Positions 13,301-25,524 of a stretch of 64,000 nt of DNA are shown here, one piece after another. The stretch's first letter is position 1. The number at the start of each line of letters is the position of its first letter. A model generated the notes under the pieces. It had not been told where the DNA came from, searched no databases, and was given only the letters and a program-made list of their open reading frames with translations. The stretch covers positions 2,132,269 through 2,196,268 of the forward strand of contig KL647290.1 in assembly GCA_000727475.1 (NCBI GenBank), in the 5' to 3' direction. This DNA comes from Sarcocystis neurona. Lineage: Eukaryota > Apicomplexa > Conoidasida > Eucoccidiorida > Sarcocystidae. A program made the translations under genes and the position numbers.

Positions 13301-16300
13301 CTCTCAGGTGTCGCCACTAACGCTGGCAGTGATACATCCTTCGAGAAAGCTGTCGCTGCTCTTCGAGGGCCTGCAGAGGAGTCGGGGACGGGAGCGCAGC
13401 GGCTCTCGGCGGCAGCCGCTGCAGCGGCTGCTGCTGATTGGCTGGGAAGCTTGCAGCAGCTACTTCCGCCGGTCTTGCACGCCGGAGGGCGGGGTGGTGG
13501 TGGAGCACGTGCCGATGAGGACACGCCGGAAACGGCTGCATATGGTGGGAAAGCAGCTAAACCAACTTCCGCAGAAGAGCGGACTGAGTTGTCCTGCCCT
13601 CAGTACGCACCCCTGTCTGTATTAGACCCCGCACGTACTGTCCCAGTTTCAAGTGCGGCAGGGGCACGCATGGCGGACAAGCTGTTGGAGCTGCTGTCCT
13701 CTCCGTCTAGGGATAAACGCAGCAGCACAAAGGTACAGAAGCGATTACAATTTAGTACGTTGCAACCTTTCTAGCCAAGCAGAAAAGAAGACCTTGGTCT
13801 TTAATGTAGACACCGTAGGACGGTGATAGACACTAGCGAAACACCTGCCGTGCAAGCAGCTGCGCATTTACAGGAGACGCGGGAGAATTAGGGGCTGTTG
13901 CTCGGCAGGCCAGCTGAGCTCCCACGTGGCAAAATTGTCGTTGATCCTTTTGTACTCTGCTTCTCTGCGCTTCCGCAGGACCCTGCCGTGGAGGCAGAAC
14001 GTACTGGGAAGGCATCTGCTCAAAGAGTCGGCGACGTGCTTGGATGCGGCGGAGCGCCTCGTGATGCTGTGGATTCGGCCAGTTCTCTTGCAAAGACGTC
14101 GAGGAAAGAGACGGAAAATGGCGAAGCAGGTTCTGAAGCGCGTCAGCGAGCCCCGATGCAGCGGCAGCCATCATCGGCGGAAGGCCAGGAGGAGCGTCGC
14201 GACGAAAATTCGAAGGAGGATGGATTCAGTGCGGAAAGTAGGTCTCGTGGGGGGCGTGCATTGCCTGCTGGCGTGCCACCACGAACAGATACAGGCAGCG
14301 GCGCTGGAGGTAGAGACACGAACACACAAGCTTTATCTCATCCCGCTTTTGACCTTCTGTTGCCGCCCGGCGAGGAGTTCTCAGTAGAGTGCAGCAGCAG
14401 TAGTGACAGCAGCCGCAACAGCGGCGCGGTTGCTGTTGCAGATCGGAGTCGCTACAGAGGTGACAGTGTCTTCGGTGCAGGGACAGCGGCAGCAGTGCCT
14501 GCAAAAGCAAAAGCAAGCGGAGCCAGCACACTTACGGATGACGGGGACAGTCCTCCGTGTCACTTGGCACTCCGAAACATGATGCGCCTCATGAGAGCAA
14601 CAGCCGCGACAGCGCCAGAAGTGCCAACAGCAGCCGAAGAATGTGCACCTGCGCCAGGGAGTTCGCGAGCCGCTGCGGGGATAGAGAGTTTTCCGGAAGT
14701 TGTAAGAGAGACTTCCCTGTTTACTTCGCAGGGGGAAGCAAGCGAGAGGAAGAAGACTTTTGGCAAGAAGACGACGTCTTCTCTGGAGGATCCGCAACAA
14801 CAGGAACAGCAATCGCGTAGCGTGAGCAGTCTGATGACTACATTAGCGACTGCCCTAGAACAACACACAGCGCCGCTTAGGATCGATGCCGGTGCGGACA
14901 AATCAGCCGAAGGTACTGACGCTGTGACGGACGAGAATGCACAACAGGTTATTTCCCTTTTGCAGGCAGTGAATCAGCATCTCGAGAAACAACAAAAAAA
15001 GCCGGTGACGTCCTTCTTTCCCCGACCGCTTGTCTCTTCGTCCGTGCCAGAGGCCTCTCCTGGTCCTCCAAGAGCTACTCTGTTCGGTGGCGGAGGAAGC
15101 CCTTGCCAAGGGCTGGCAGCACAAGTCACAGACGGCGTCAGCCGCCAGACAGCTAGCGAAAGATTGGGAGAGTTGCGACCACACGGCAGGCAGGAGCAGG
15201 CCAGTAGCAGCAGCCACGAAGAGTTGAGCAGCGGTACTAGATGCACAAAGTGCGGCGGATGCTGCGGAGAGGGCAACAGCATATGCAAAGACTGCAGCAG
15301 GAAGAGTTGCCCCAGAGACCAGCCGACGAAGCGGAGGACCAGTAGTAGTGAACGTTCGGCACCAACGTTTGCAAGAACATTCGCTGGCACCACCAACGAC
15401 GCCATCACCAAAGCTAATGGTGATTTTTCAAGCGCCCGTGCGTCCACGCAGAGAGCGAGACGGATCGGTGAAAAGGCCTCGTTGAGTAGTGCGCTTGAAC
15501 GGTCACTACGCGATGGTACAGCAGCGCTGTCAGGGGAAGTGACGGGCGAGATGGCGCTCTCAAAAGAGGAGAGACCACAGATCGGCGCTGGTCCTACGGG
15601 AGGGCAAGACTTTCATTTGGAACCTGGTGCACGGGGTGCGGTCGATGTGGGTGTTGGCAGGGTTGGAGGCAGTTTTTCACAGAAACAGCTGGATGTCGTG
15701 CTCTCGAGATCGTCGCACCATCAAGGAGAGACACGCGTTCGTCATTCAGAAAGGCAAGCTGGCAGCGCGGCTTCGCATACTGGGGCAGCGGCTGCCGCAG
15801 CTAAACTGCAGACTCCTACCGACTTGTGGATGCGCTGCATGCAAGCCATGGGGTCGTCTCTGGCTTTCTTGAGGAACTGTCCATCACGAACGTCAGAATC
15901 TCGCCGACGTGTAGGAAGCAGACGCAGCAGCGACGCAGTCCTTGCTGCTGGCGGTTCAGCTGTGGGAGATGTTTCCGCTCGTGCGGACAGTGACGCTTGC
16001 AGAACTGCCGCCGCAGATGCGCGCGGTGAGGATAGCAGCAACAGGAACAGATTATTGCCAGTAAGGACTCCAGAAGCTGAGCGTCTCGGTGTGCGACGTC
16101 GAGGGCGAAGTAGTCGCGACGGAAGCGTCTCACTTCAGTCTCGTGCGTGTTCATCAGGAAGACCGACGGATGGTGGTTCGGAGGATGCCACAAATATCGT
16201 CTTTCCCGCTCAGCCTGCAGAAGGGTCGGGAGCGCTATTGTTGCGTGCTCTGCGGGCGTATTCCTCTTCGGCTGCGACGGTGGCCGAGTCAGCGCCCCGA

Positions 16301-19300
16301 CTTTCGGAAACAGGTTCACTTAGACGTGGGGAGGAAGAGAAGGCAACCACCACTGACGCCAGCAACAGCGGCTTCGGCGGCGGTGTCAGGTGCAGCAACA
16401 CTAGTAGTGGCAGCAGTATCCCTCTGAGAGGAAGGGGATCTTTTGTTCGCCTTCCTGCGTCTGCAGCGTCGTCGTCTTGCTGGCGTGGCGCTGTTCCCGA
16501 TTCTGACGGCAGCGCAAGTAGTTCCTCTGCAGGACCTGCCTGTACCGCAGCTGCTGCTTCATCCGCGCCGTCGGCTGCTTCGTTGCTTGAGTCGACGCAT
16601 GCTTTGCTGCAACTGAAGACCCACTATGACTTCATGGCGCAGTTCATGCAGTGCATGATGCTGCTGGAAGTGCAGCAGGCGCTCGTCCGCCTGCTGCAAA
16701 GCCTGCGCCGAAACTACCCGAGTACGCATAACAGCAGAAACCCCAGCAGCAGCTCACTCCGGCGAGCACGGAGCATGCAGAGGCGTAACGGGCGGAAAAC
16801 CCAGGTCAGCTTTTTCAGCAGCGGTAACGACAGCAGCTGCGGCAGCAGTAGCGAGAGCGGGGTGGTAGACAGAAGTTTGCGCAACAGCGAGAAATTCATC
16901 CACAATCGCCGACGCCGTCGGCGTATCGACGCTGCCGTCAATCGCGTGCCGTTGGACGCATGCACACGACTGCAAGGAGGTGGGGAGGCAGTCAGTCCGG
17001 TTTCCCCCGGTGTTGGCAAGGCTGAAGATCTGCAGAGAACTTCTGCAGCGTTTTGCTTGAGCATCGAGGAGAGAGATCATCAGGAGAAGGCAGAATCGGT
17101 CGCAGATACAGATAAGGGCAGTATGGCAGCCGCGCCGCAACCAGGGAGCACGGGCGTCGCCTCTGGTGGGGAAGTCAACAAGAAGGAGGGCGGCAACAGT
17201 AACAGTGTCCATGCTACCAGTACCTGCAGCAGCAGCGCTTACAGCAGCGTAGGTAGACAACGTCGTAGACAGAGTGTACACAGAAGGCCACGCCAGCCTG
17301 GCAGATTTGACGGCAACGCCCCCAGAGGGGAGCACCGCAGTCGCGGGTCGTATACGGCTGGCGAACAGGAGAAGGGTATTAACAAGAGCAGGACAAACAG
17401 CACGAGTAGTGGCAGAAGCCACAGTGTCAGTAGCCTCAAGTCTGATGATGGCGAAGAAAACGTTCATACAAATAGCAGCAGCGGCAGCAGCATCAGCGGC
17501 AACGACACAAATCGCACAGACGTCTTGTGGGAGGATGAAGTGGGGCGCAGTCGTCTGCGCGACAGCAGCAATCGAAGTCCTGGTGACGCTGATTTGCACG
17601 GCGATCCTGACCTCAGCTTGGAAACGTTTTCGGGAAGAGATGCGACGATGAAGTCATGTTTGGAGTCGCTGATTGAAAGTTTGCGAGTGCAGATGAGATT
17701 TGTTCACGTGATGGCGGGACACCTGCAGGAGCATATGGGCGCTGCTGCTACGCAGGAACGAAAACTGGAAGACAATTCCGTCATTAGGCAGGTGGAACAG
17801 TCCTTCCAGACGGGCTGTTCTCGCGAAGGTGAACAACAGCCAAGCGCTTCTGGTTCAGGCCCTCCACCAAGAGATTTGGATACACCAGTGGCAACGTCCC
17901 ACAGCAGCGTGGGTGATACACAGCCGTCAAGCGAGGCAGCAGTCGGATCATCTGACGCGACGGATGGCGGAAGGCAGACAGTCCGGCGGTGTGCGGGAGG
18001 AGAGGGAAGCGGCTCACCAGGGCGGTGCGAATGCGGCGATATCTATTACAGCAGCGGTGGCGGAGGAAGGACAAGTTGTGTGCGCTCATCCTCGTCATCG
18101 GGTGCAGACTTCGAAGGTGCGCAGCACACCTTTGCGCGGGATCGAACCGGTTTTTGCGAGAGAAGTACTCCCCGAGGTGATTCTTCCACGGGGGGTCGCT
18201 CTCGACGACAGAGCTGTGCAGACAATTCAGCGGAGTGCAGAGATATGCCCGAGGACAGAGGAAGTCAGTGTCTTAAAAACAAGGAGTACAGTGTCAGTAG
18301 CAATGCAAAGTCTGACGAGACTGAGTGGAACAACGCGGCTGTGGGAACTCTCGCGTGGAAGAAAAGGCGACTTTGTGAAGGGACAGCTGATGAAGAATCT
18401 GTGAAGGACGGTGTAGAAAATCTTCAGGTTCCAGCGGAGAAACGTGTACGAAGAGAGGTGCATAAGGAAGCTGGGAGGTGCGTGCCCGCCACAAGCAAAG
18501 ACACAAAAACGCCGACAAGAACAACTGAAGGGGAAAGGGCTGCAAAATTCGTGTCAGGAGAAGCAGAATCAACCCTGCCAGAGGGCACAGCAGTTTCGAG
18601 ACCAGGGACCTCAGGCTCCTCATATTTGAGAGATCCACTGGTTTACCGGACAGCAGCTGGAGAGATTCCTTCCGCTGCGCTGGCGGCGGGAGAGAAAGTT
18701 GCAGGGGAGTCACTGCCGGGAAGGAGTGTTTGTCCGACAGAGGGTAACGCCGATATGTCAAGCGCTGTAGGAAACGGTCGGCATGGAAGAGCGAGTTTCG
18801 GTGGAGCTCGCGAAAGCGAGTTTTACAGCCGTACATCTGGTTTGGAATATAATGAAAGCGTCCTTTTAAAGTGCGAACACGAGCAGCGGCAGCAGGGAAT
18901 TCTGCAGGAGTTTTCAAATGGAACCAACGAAAGTAGTGGCAGCGCGACTAGAGACGCTTGTATCACCCAGCCGAGCAACGACTGCCCCAGCAGCAGTGCT
19001 AATGTTAGAAGGAGCAACCGGAGCGGCGGAAGCGGATCGAGTCGTTTTGGTACCGATCTCGGATGCCTTAAAATTATAGAGGATAAGGAAGGAGAAGGCG
19101 GCTCGGATGGAGCTCATATAGTCGATCTTGCTGCGTCGGTGCTGACTGTGAATCGTCATGTCGACGATGCAGGAGCGGCAAATGTCGTGCAAGAGCGGAT
19201 GAACTTCAAAGCTGATGAAGCGAGCGAGACTTTACGTGAAAAGAGTACACGTCTGCCGGAACCTGAAGCAGGTGAGGCGGCCACAGAAGGAGACAAGACA

Positions 19301-19408
19301 GAGACTATGAACAAAAAGCCCGAAGTTGTTGTGCCTGCGACAGTAGGTGCGGGACAGCAGCAGCAGCAGCACGGCAGGCGGAGCACTGAGCACGACGTGT
19401 GTGGATGA
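7350..19408 (+). CDS. Probable ApiAP2-family transcription regulator, five exons
   Basis: I propose exons 7350-9305, 10456-10677, 12198-12292, 12367-13732 and 13979-19408. Junctions are GT-AG and phases agree throughout (0, 0, 2, 0), giving about 3,022 aa. The ATG at 7350 opens the first frame. Exon 1 is Ala/Ser/Gly-rich and ends in a basic stretch (RRGGRNRRKRTK) that would serve as a nuclear localisation signal. Exons 2 and 3 join to give an AP2-like segment at about residues 694-741: GVYW, five residues, a second Trp, a basic strand, then KFEYAE as the start of the helix. Exons 4 and 5 are mostly low complexity (Ser, Ala, Gly, Glu). They are broken by short amphipathic segments near 15820-15880, 16600-16710 and 17650-17750, and by a cysteine cluster at 15242-15310. 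The weakest parts are exon 3, whose donor (AAGT/GTGATG) is non-ideal and whose acceptor has a poor pyrimidine tract, and the absence of a canonical Gly in the AP2 helix. The open frames are solid; the AP2 call is an inference from the pattern. Introns inside exon 5 cannot be excluded. Confidence 0.7.
10579..12239 (+). other. Divergent AP2-like domain split by an intron
   Basis: The first half lies at the end of exon 2: LRGVYWSDPDYWQQRL, followed by EGLYRRDLFTLATVQ. The second half opens exon 3: QKFEYAEIPPLQKI. Known apicomplexan AP2 domains follow G-V-Y-W, a second W about five residues on, a basic strand ending in F-S-V, then a G-F-x-x-A helix. The first two elements and the alanine of the helix are present. 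The glycine before F is replaced by Lys, and Pro-Pro sits inside the helix. It is therefore either a degenerate AP2 or a look-alike. Confidence 0.45.
15242..15310 (+). other. Cysteine cluster in AP2-like protein (zinc-knuckle-like)
   Basis: Seven cysteines fall within 23 residues, spaced C-x2-C-x2-C-C-x6-C-x2-C-x4-C, at about residue 1635 of the proposed protein. They are flanked by Ser-rich low-complexity sequence and a basic KRR patch. The two CxxC pairs suggest a small zinc-binding unit. I do not recognise the family. Confidence 0.5.
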
Positions 19409-22400
19409 CAGAGTTGTGGCAGGTGTGAAGAAGGCAGGCTTGCTTGTTCGAGCAGGCGGCTCCGGTAAAGGTGAACAAGGCGTCGTCGTACTGCTGCAGA
19501 TTATGAAGGACAAACAGAGAGCAAAAAAACCGGCGACGGGTTCGCTTGAATGCCAAGGGCGTTTCGAAAAGAAAGACTGCGTTGTCTTCTGCCCAGTTCA
19601 GGCAGATTTTTTCACATTGAGTTGCTCCTCTACAACTGAAAGAAATCATGAAGTGATGGCGTGGGAAGTTTTGCTGAAGTGTCCGCGACTGATTATTGAA
19701 CACGCCTGCTTCTTACTGTGTGTACGCAACTGTGTACATCAGTGCGTGTGTGGCTCATTGACACGGACAGCTGGTGAATGGAACGAGTGACGATTCAAGC
19801 ACGCACGGGACGGGCGGAAAGAGGGGCACTGCAGGACGGGAGACGTACGAGAATAGAGCCTGAACTCTAGATATTTTGTCAAAAACACTTGGGAGCCAAG
19901 GAATCTGTTGAAACGCAGTTTCTTGGTATCGCCGCATGTGCATGGCACAACTCGTCGTGACGTCTCACTCTGCACGCATAATGCAGGATTATAAAGTGCG
20001 TTTTCTGTTTTATCCTGTCAAAAGTTACAAACGTGAACGTCATGATCCACATAGGAGAAGGACGTTTCGGAGGCGCAGATGACGTGAGAAAACAGGCCGA
20101 AGTGGACCGCGGCATGGAACTTTGAAGCACGTCTCTCATTACCCTCTCTTGTACGGGTGTGCGTCTTGTGTTTCTGTGGCAGTGGTTCACAGTGTACAAG
20201 AAAGTGCTCCATTGCAGAACCATGATTCTGTCGGATCAGCGGTAGCTATCAACTGCTCGGTACAAGTTATTCGCCACTATATCTGGTTAGAATAGCCTGG
20301 GGTTCGCTGCTGTTGCGGCTTCCTATGAGGATGGTTCTCGGGGCAGTAGGTCGCCTAGTATTTTGTTGTTTTGGACTTATAAAGTCAGCGTGTCGCAGCG
20401 TTATATAATTTACGGTAGTTCACCTGTCTGCTGATCAACGATACAGCTGCGACAAGAACTGGGACACGGCTGACAGGTAACCTCGTATTGAAGCGCCTTT
20501 AAAGGGGCACCGGCAGCAACATCATTGAAGAGGAGCAGAAAACAGGGCAACTAGATGGATTCTCTTCATAACAAGTAATTCATTGTGTTCCACGTTAGCC
20601 CTGAACATCGTAGGTGGAGTGCAATAGGGCATACGTGTAAACTACGCTCAAGGTGCACCCGCACCTGTATACACTTGTGACTTTGGTTGCAGCAACTGGT
20701 GGTATGTGAGATCAGTCTAACGGCCACTTCTTCTACGCATGAGGAAGGCGGGTCTATGCCATGGCGCACACACACCAGAAGAGGTTGAAGAAAAACAAGG
20801 TCGGCTAAGAGCTTAAAGTATCGCATACGGTTCGTCAAAGCTGTGGCCACTACCTACAGTGACTGAACACTGTTATGCCTGAGAGCGGACGCCTCTTCGT
20901 ATTGCTACGACATGTAGGTAGTCTGTGCTTGCATGCTTGTGTGCACAGAAAAAACGCAGTATCCCTACTAAGGACGGCCGACGGCAAGCAGAAGTATATG
21001 CGTCATAGAGATCTACCACTGCAGACGCCTGGTAGATCTCTCAGTCATTCTGGCAGGATTACACCCCGATAAAAACTGGAAAGGGACCCTACCGATGTGG
21101 TACCAGCAGGTGGTGGAAAGCAGCATACACCACCAAGTAAAACTATTGCTTTAGAAGGGCGTCCGCACCAGCAGCGAAAAGCCTCCTGTATAGATATACA
21201 AATATATATATATATGCAGCAACTGAGTGGGGCAGCAGAGGCAGAACCAGCACACAAGCAGCATTTTAGGCTCAGTGAAGCGAACTGCAACAAGAAGAAA
21301 AACAGGATTAGCGACTCTCGCGGCATTGATGACAGTATTATAATTCACATCAGTGACGGCAGCACTGCCAGCAGCTAACTAGCGACAACATCAGCACCAG
21401 AGAGAGCAGCCGCAACAGCAGCAGCAAAGCCAGCCCAAGGTGAATCCTCCCTCCCCTAATCGTACACTATGGGTAAACGCAGCAGGCCCAAGTGCACTGA
21501 TAGCAGCACTGTCACTAACATCAGCACAAACTGTACAAAGCAGGAGGGAAAATTCTTTACCTTTGTTGACAATGAGGTGGCAAGGAGGGTATCACCGGGA
21601 GAGCTATACCACTAACAATAACCTGCAACAGCTTGCTGCAGACGTTGTGTGCTCCTACTTATGCGTGCACTCACAGACATTCCCAGTATAGCGGATACGC
21701 AGCTGTACTTTTGTATGTACTTTAACACGTATTACTTGTCGGACTTTTGCTAGATTTCATCATCTGCGTTATAGGATCATTGGCAACCGTCCCATTGTGC
21801 GGGAATAAAAACTCCACAACTGAACAGTCGTTCAGTGAAAATCTTACCCCCCGTCGTAAGCAAATTACGGACGCCAAACGTCGGCACTTCTCATACAAGC
21901 ATCTGTATCCAACTAAAGTCGACACGCAAAATCTTACAGATGACAAGCGAGCACGAATCCTCAATTCATGTCTAGACAGTTCCGTGCTGTGGCGCGTCAG
22001 CTAGAAGTGTTTGTCTCAATCTTATACTGGCACGTGTTTCTCAGTATCCCTCTTTTAAGCAAAGACATTGAAGCCCCTCACATTTTTAACACCCGTGCTT
22101 TACCCACGTGAAGGATAGGAGAGTAGCCCACCTTGATGCCTGCTGATTGAAATGTAAGACCTGCTCCCTCGGCAGCTAGCTTTCCACTCGGCAACGTTCT
22201 CCACATTGTTGAATGCGTTTGACTCCACTTTTCCATTTCCAGACGCTCTGACAAAAACGAATATGGCTTGCCTATTCAACACGCACGTGCGTAAAACTGT
22301 GACCATTCATTTGAATAGCTGGTCGCAGACTGAGTGATTCAGCTACCTGCTGCAGTTTCCCTTGTCTCGCAGGGCAGCCTAACGTGTTCGTCCCTGCAGG

Positions 22401-23809
22401 ATAATGAACGCTCAACCAGTTTTCTCTATGTGTCCAAGACAGCACCTTCGAGCGCTGAAAACACAGCCTAAGCAGAAAGACTCTAAGGCTCATGGCTGTA
22501 CACGATTCGTATTGCCTCTTTTGCGAAGCCTCTCTGTGAGGACTCAAGGAGGTGCACACCTCTACAGTCCTGTCGACAAGCACGTCACCACATTCATGAA
22601 TGCATGTGTGCACCTGTTCAGATATCTGAAGTTGTCCACAGTTACGCGGACAAAAAGACTCAGAGGCGACTGTGTAAGAAGATGGACGAAGAGGTGAAAA
22701 AATAGATGGGTATAGGTGTCGAATTAGACGGTCCAGAGTCTCCCTTCCCCATTGCACTGCACGTACTCAGGGGTTCAAACGCTACTGGTGGTCGTTGTAA
22801 ACCTTCAGAACTCCTCGTAAACTACCGCGAGCTGCCGAGTAAAATGGCATCGCAGCGCACAAGTCCTCTCTACCTGTGACTACACCCGCCTAAAGAACTC
22901 CACCGCAGAATATGCTTAATCGGTGGGTCAGCATACGGCTTTTTACCTTGCGGGTCGTTTCTCTTTAATGAACTGACTGAATGAAAACAGGCAGCACCAT
23001 CTGCGTGTGGTAAATAGTATCACCTAGCCCCCGGTCGCAAGAGTGTCACGCTGCGCATCCATTTCGATCTAGGGTCTTTGCCACACATCCAGATGTCTGC
23101 TGAATGTGTACGCTGTGCGTCCAGCTCGTGTCTAAATTTCTGACTGTTTAATCTCCTGCTGCCCTCATACTGGGATCTATAGCTTTCCTTCTTCCTTCCA
23201 CCAATATCTACGATTTTTGAAACGGCCCTGCACTATCGGATATATGCTACATGTGTGCAAGATTTACGCGAGTATGTCTCTGTGTATGTGTAAGATCTTA
23301 AGTCCTCACACAAAGGTCCTGTCACGTCTTCCCGTTGCGCCACAATAAAATGTTTTTTTCCCGAGAAACCTCTTCAACTTCGACCACTCGCAACGAGTGG
23401 TGACACCAGCGTTTATCCACAGACTCGGCCGAAGGCGCGTCCGTTGGGTACACCATAACCCACTATTTTTTAAACCAGTACTTCGTAAGCAGTGTACCCG
23501 GTCAGTTTCAATATATATGAACGTGCCCCACTTTCTCCCTGTGTTTGCGGGAAAGCGCTTCCAGCTGTCGCCATATCCGTAAAGGCGCGTCCAGTTCCTG
23601 GGAATATTCCGTGCGCCTGTGGAGCTGCTCTGCTCAGTTTTTCTAGCTTCATTCGGTCACGCGCACAAGAGCATGTGTATCCGATGCAAGGCTGACCATA
23701 ACACAGCGACCACGTTTTCACGGTACAGATTGCAGGTCTCATGAACGGCTGTATAATGGCTGTGCTACCCACAGTGCCAATGTGCCTTCTTTCCGGAGGT
23801 CGAACTTCG
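19409..23809. other. Spacer between convergent genes
   Basis: This holds the 3' flanks of the AP2-like gene (plus strand) and the Rab gene (minus strand), which converge on it. Short frames occur on both strands but none exceeds about 160 codons or shows a family signature. A 12-bp hairpin lies at 21007-21041, and small CAG/GCA patches at 21358-21435. I see no further gene. Confidence 0.6.
21007..21041. repeat. Perfect 12-bp inverted repeat
   Basis: AGAGATCTACCA at 21007-21018 is exactly complementary to TGGTAGATCTCT at 21030-21041, with an 11-nt loop. It lies in the spacer between convergent genes. It could fold as a hairpin in a transcript from either strand; function is unknown. Confidence 0.75.
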
Positions 23810-25485
23810 TTACACATCCAAGCACTGATCCAGATAGTCGTCAATTTTGTACCGTTTGAACTGCAGTCTCCTGAGTCTCCGTTGCGTGTGATTTTGCCCC
23901 ATACTGAGGTTACTTTCCTCTTCGGCGGGAAACACGTCGCTGGAGCGGAGGTCTACGAGCTGCACAGCATCAAGTTCTCCATGGCTAAGTGCGCTATTCA
24001 TAGTCGCGCATTCCTCGTCTCTGTTGCCGTGGTGATTAGGCAAGAGGGCGTCTGCTGCAGCAGGACCTGCCGTGCCCTCCCCCCCGCAGTGTTTCTCCAG
24101 GCGCCTAATGCAGTGCAGCACCTCTCTAATGAGCAACACAAAAGCACTCGCCACGCGGCTTCCCGTTTTCGCGCTCGTCTCTTCGTAGGGCATGCCGTAG
24201 AGCTTCGCGAAAGCGCGTGCTTCCGCCGGAGAAACCGCCTAACACGGAATGGAAACCACAACACGTTCGAGAACATAAGTCCCTCTCAAGGTGGGATAGC
24301 AACTGCTCACGATACCGGGTCTGTGCACGCACATTCGCTGAATTCGCGCAACTTCTTCAATAAAAAAAAATGGGTCTATGGGTTGTCGGCGCTCAGGGGA
24401 GAAAAGCACATTTTTCGTCACTACACAGCAGAGGTTTAGGGAATGAGACCACGTCATTGATCAGCTGCCGGAGACGCCAGCCTTCCACCAGACACAGCCA
24501 GTCACGGTGTACTATTACCTGACTTCTCCATCATCCAGTAAACACAGACACCTCTGCTATAAAACAAAGAAAAAAAATTCTCGAGAGAGACGTGAATCGG
24601 AAGCCAGAAGGGGAACTCATTGTGTCTCAATTATACAAAGAATTTCACGCGTGTACGTACGTCGCGTGAACGTGTACATACACATACGCCCCTTCTCCTG
24701 CCTTCCCTCCGAAAAATTCTCACGCACACGAAAATTTCAGGCGCAAAATTTCATGGGAAGCCCTGAGGATAAAAAAATTACATTTGTGTCGCTGACAGTT
24801 CGCGCGTGCATCACGATCATAAGACAAACTCTAGGCAAGAAGAAACTCCTGATTTCCACACGTAACGCGAGTTGAGGCTGCCAATAGAAATTTCGTGTCT
24901 CTGCGTTCTGCGTAGGTGGCAACTTAGTGAAGACTAAGAGCCCCCTGGGAAAATAAGGAAGAGACCGAGAAAAGCACATCTACGTCGAGAACAAAAATGC
25001 AGCCCTCGGTACTACTTTGAAATCACGGAGGGGCCGCGGCACGTCAAAAGAAATGCGTCCATACTTCGTTCAACATGGTCGACGCAACTGAGGAAGTATT
25101 ACATCACAGGAAACAGTGACGCGTACAAAGGCGTATATGCACGCGCGTACACTATACACATACATATGGAGACAGTGACGTAAGCTCTCAACAGCAGCTC
25201 TCACCCACTCAGGGTGGCAACTGCTGAGGAATTCTTCTACAGCTACTCAGAAAACGTCAGTTCACGTGAAGAGCTGAGCTGTCCGACAACGACGTGGAAT
25301 AGAAAGAAAGGCTGCTACAGAAATGCAAAAGCAAGGTCGTACTCTTTCACTTTTCAGATCCGTTTTGTTTCCCACGAGAAGTGCCCGCACGTTCTCGGGA
25401 GCCTGCGCCCGCATCTCCTTTAGCCAACCACTTAAAGCTGCAACCTCAAAACCACCGCAGGCCACACACGCACACAAACACACAC

Positions 25486-25524
<39 letters not shown>

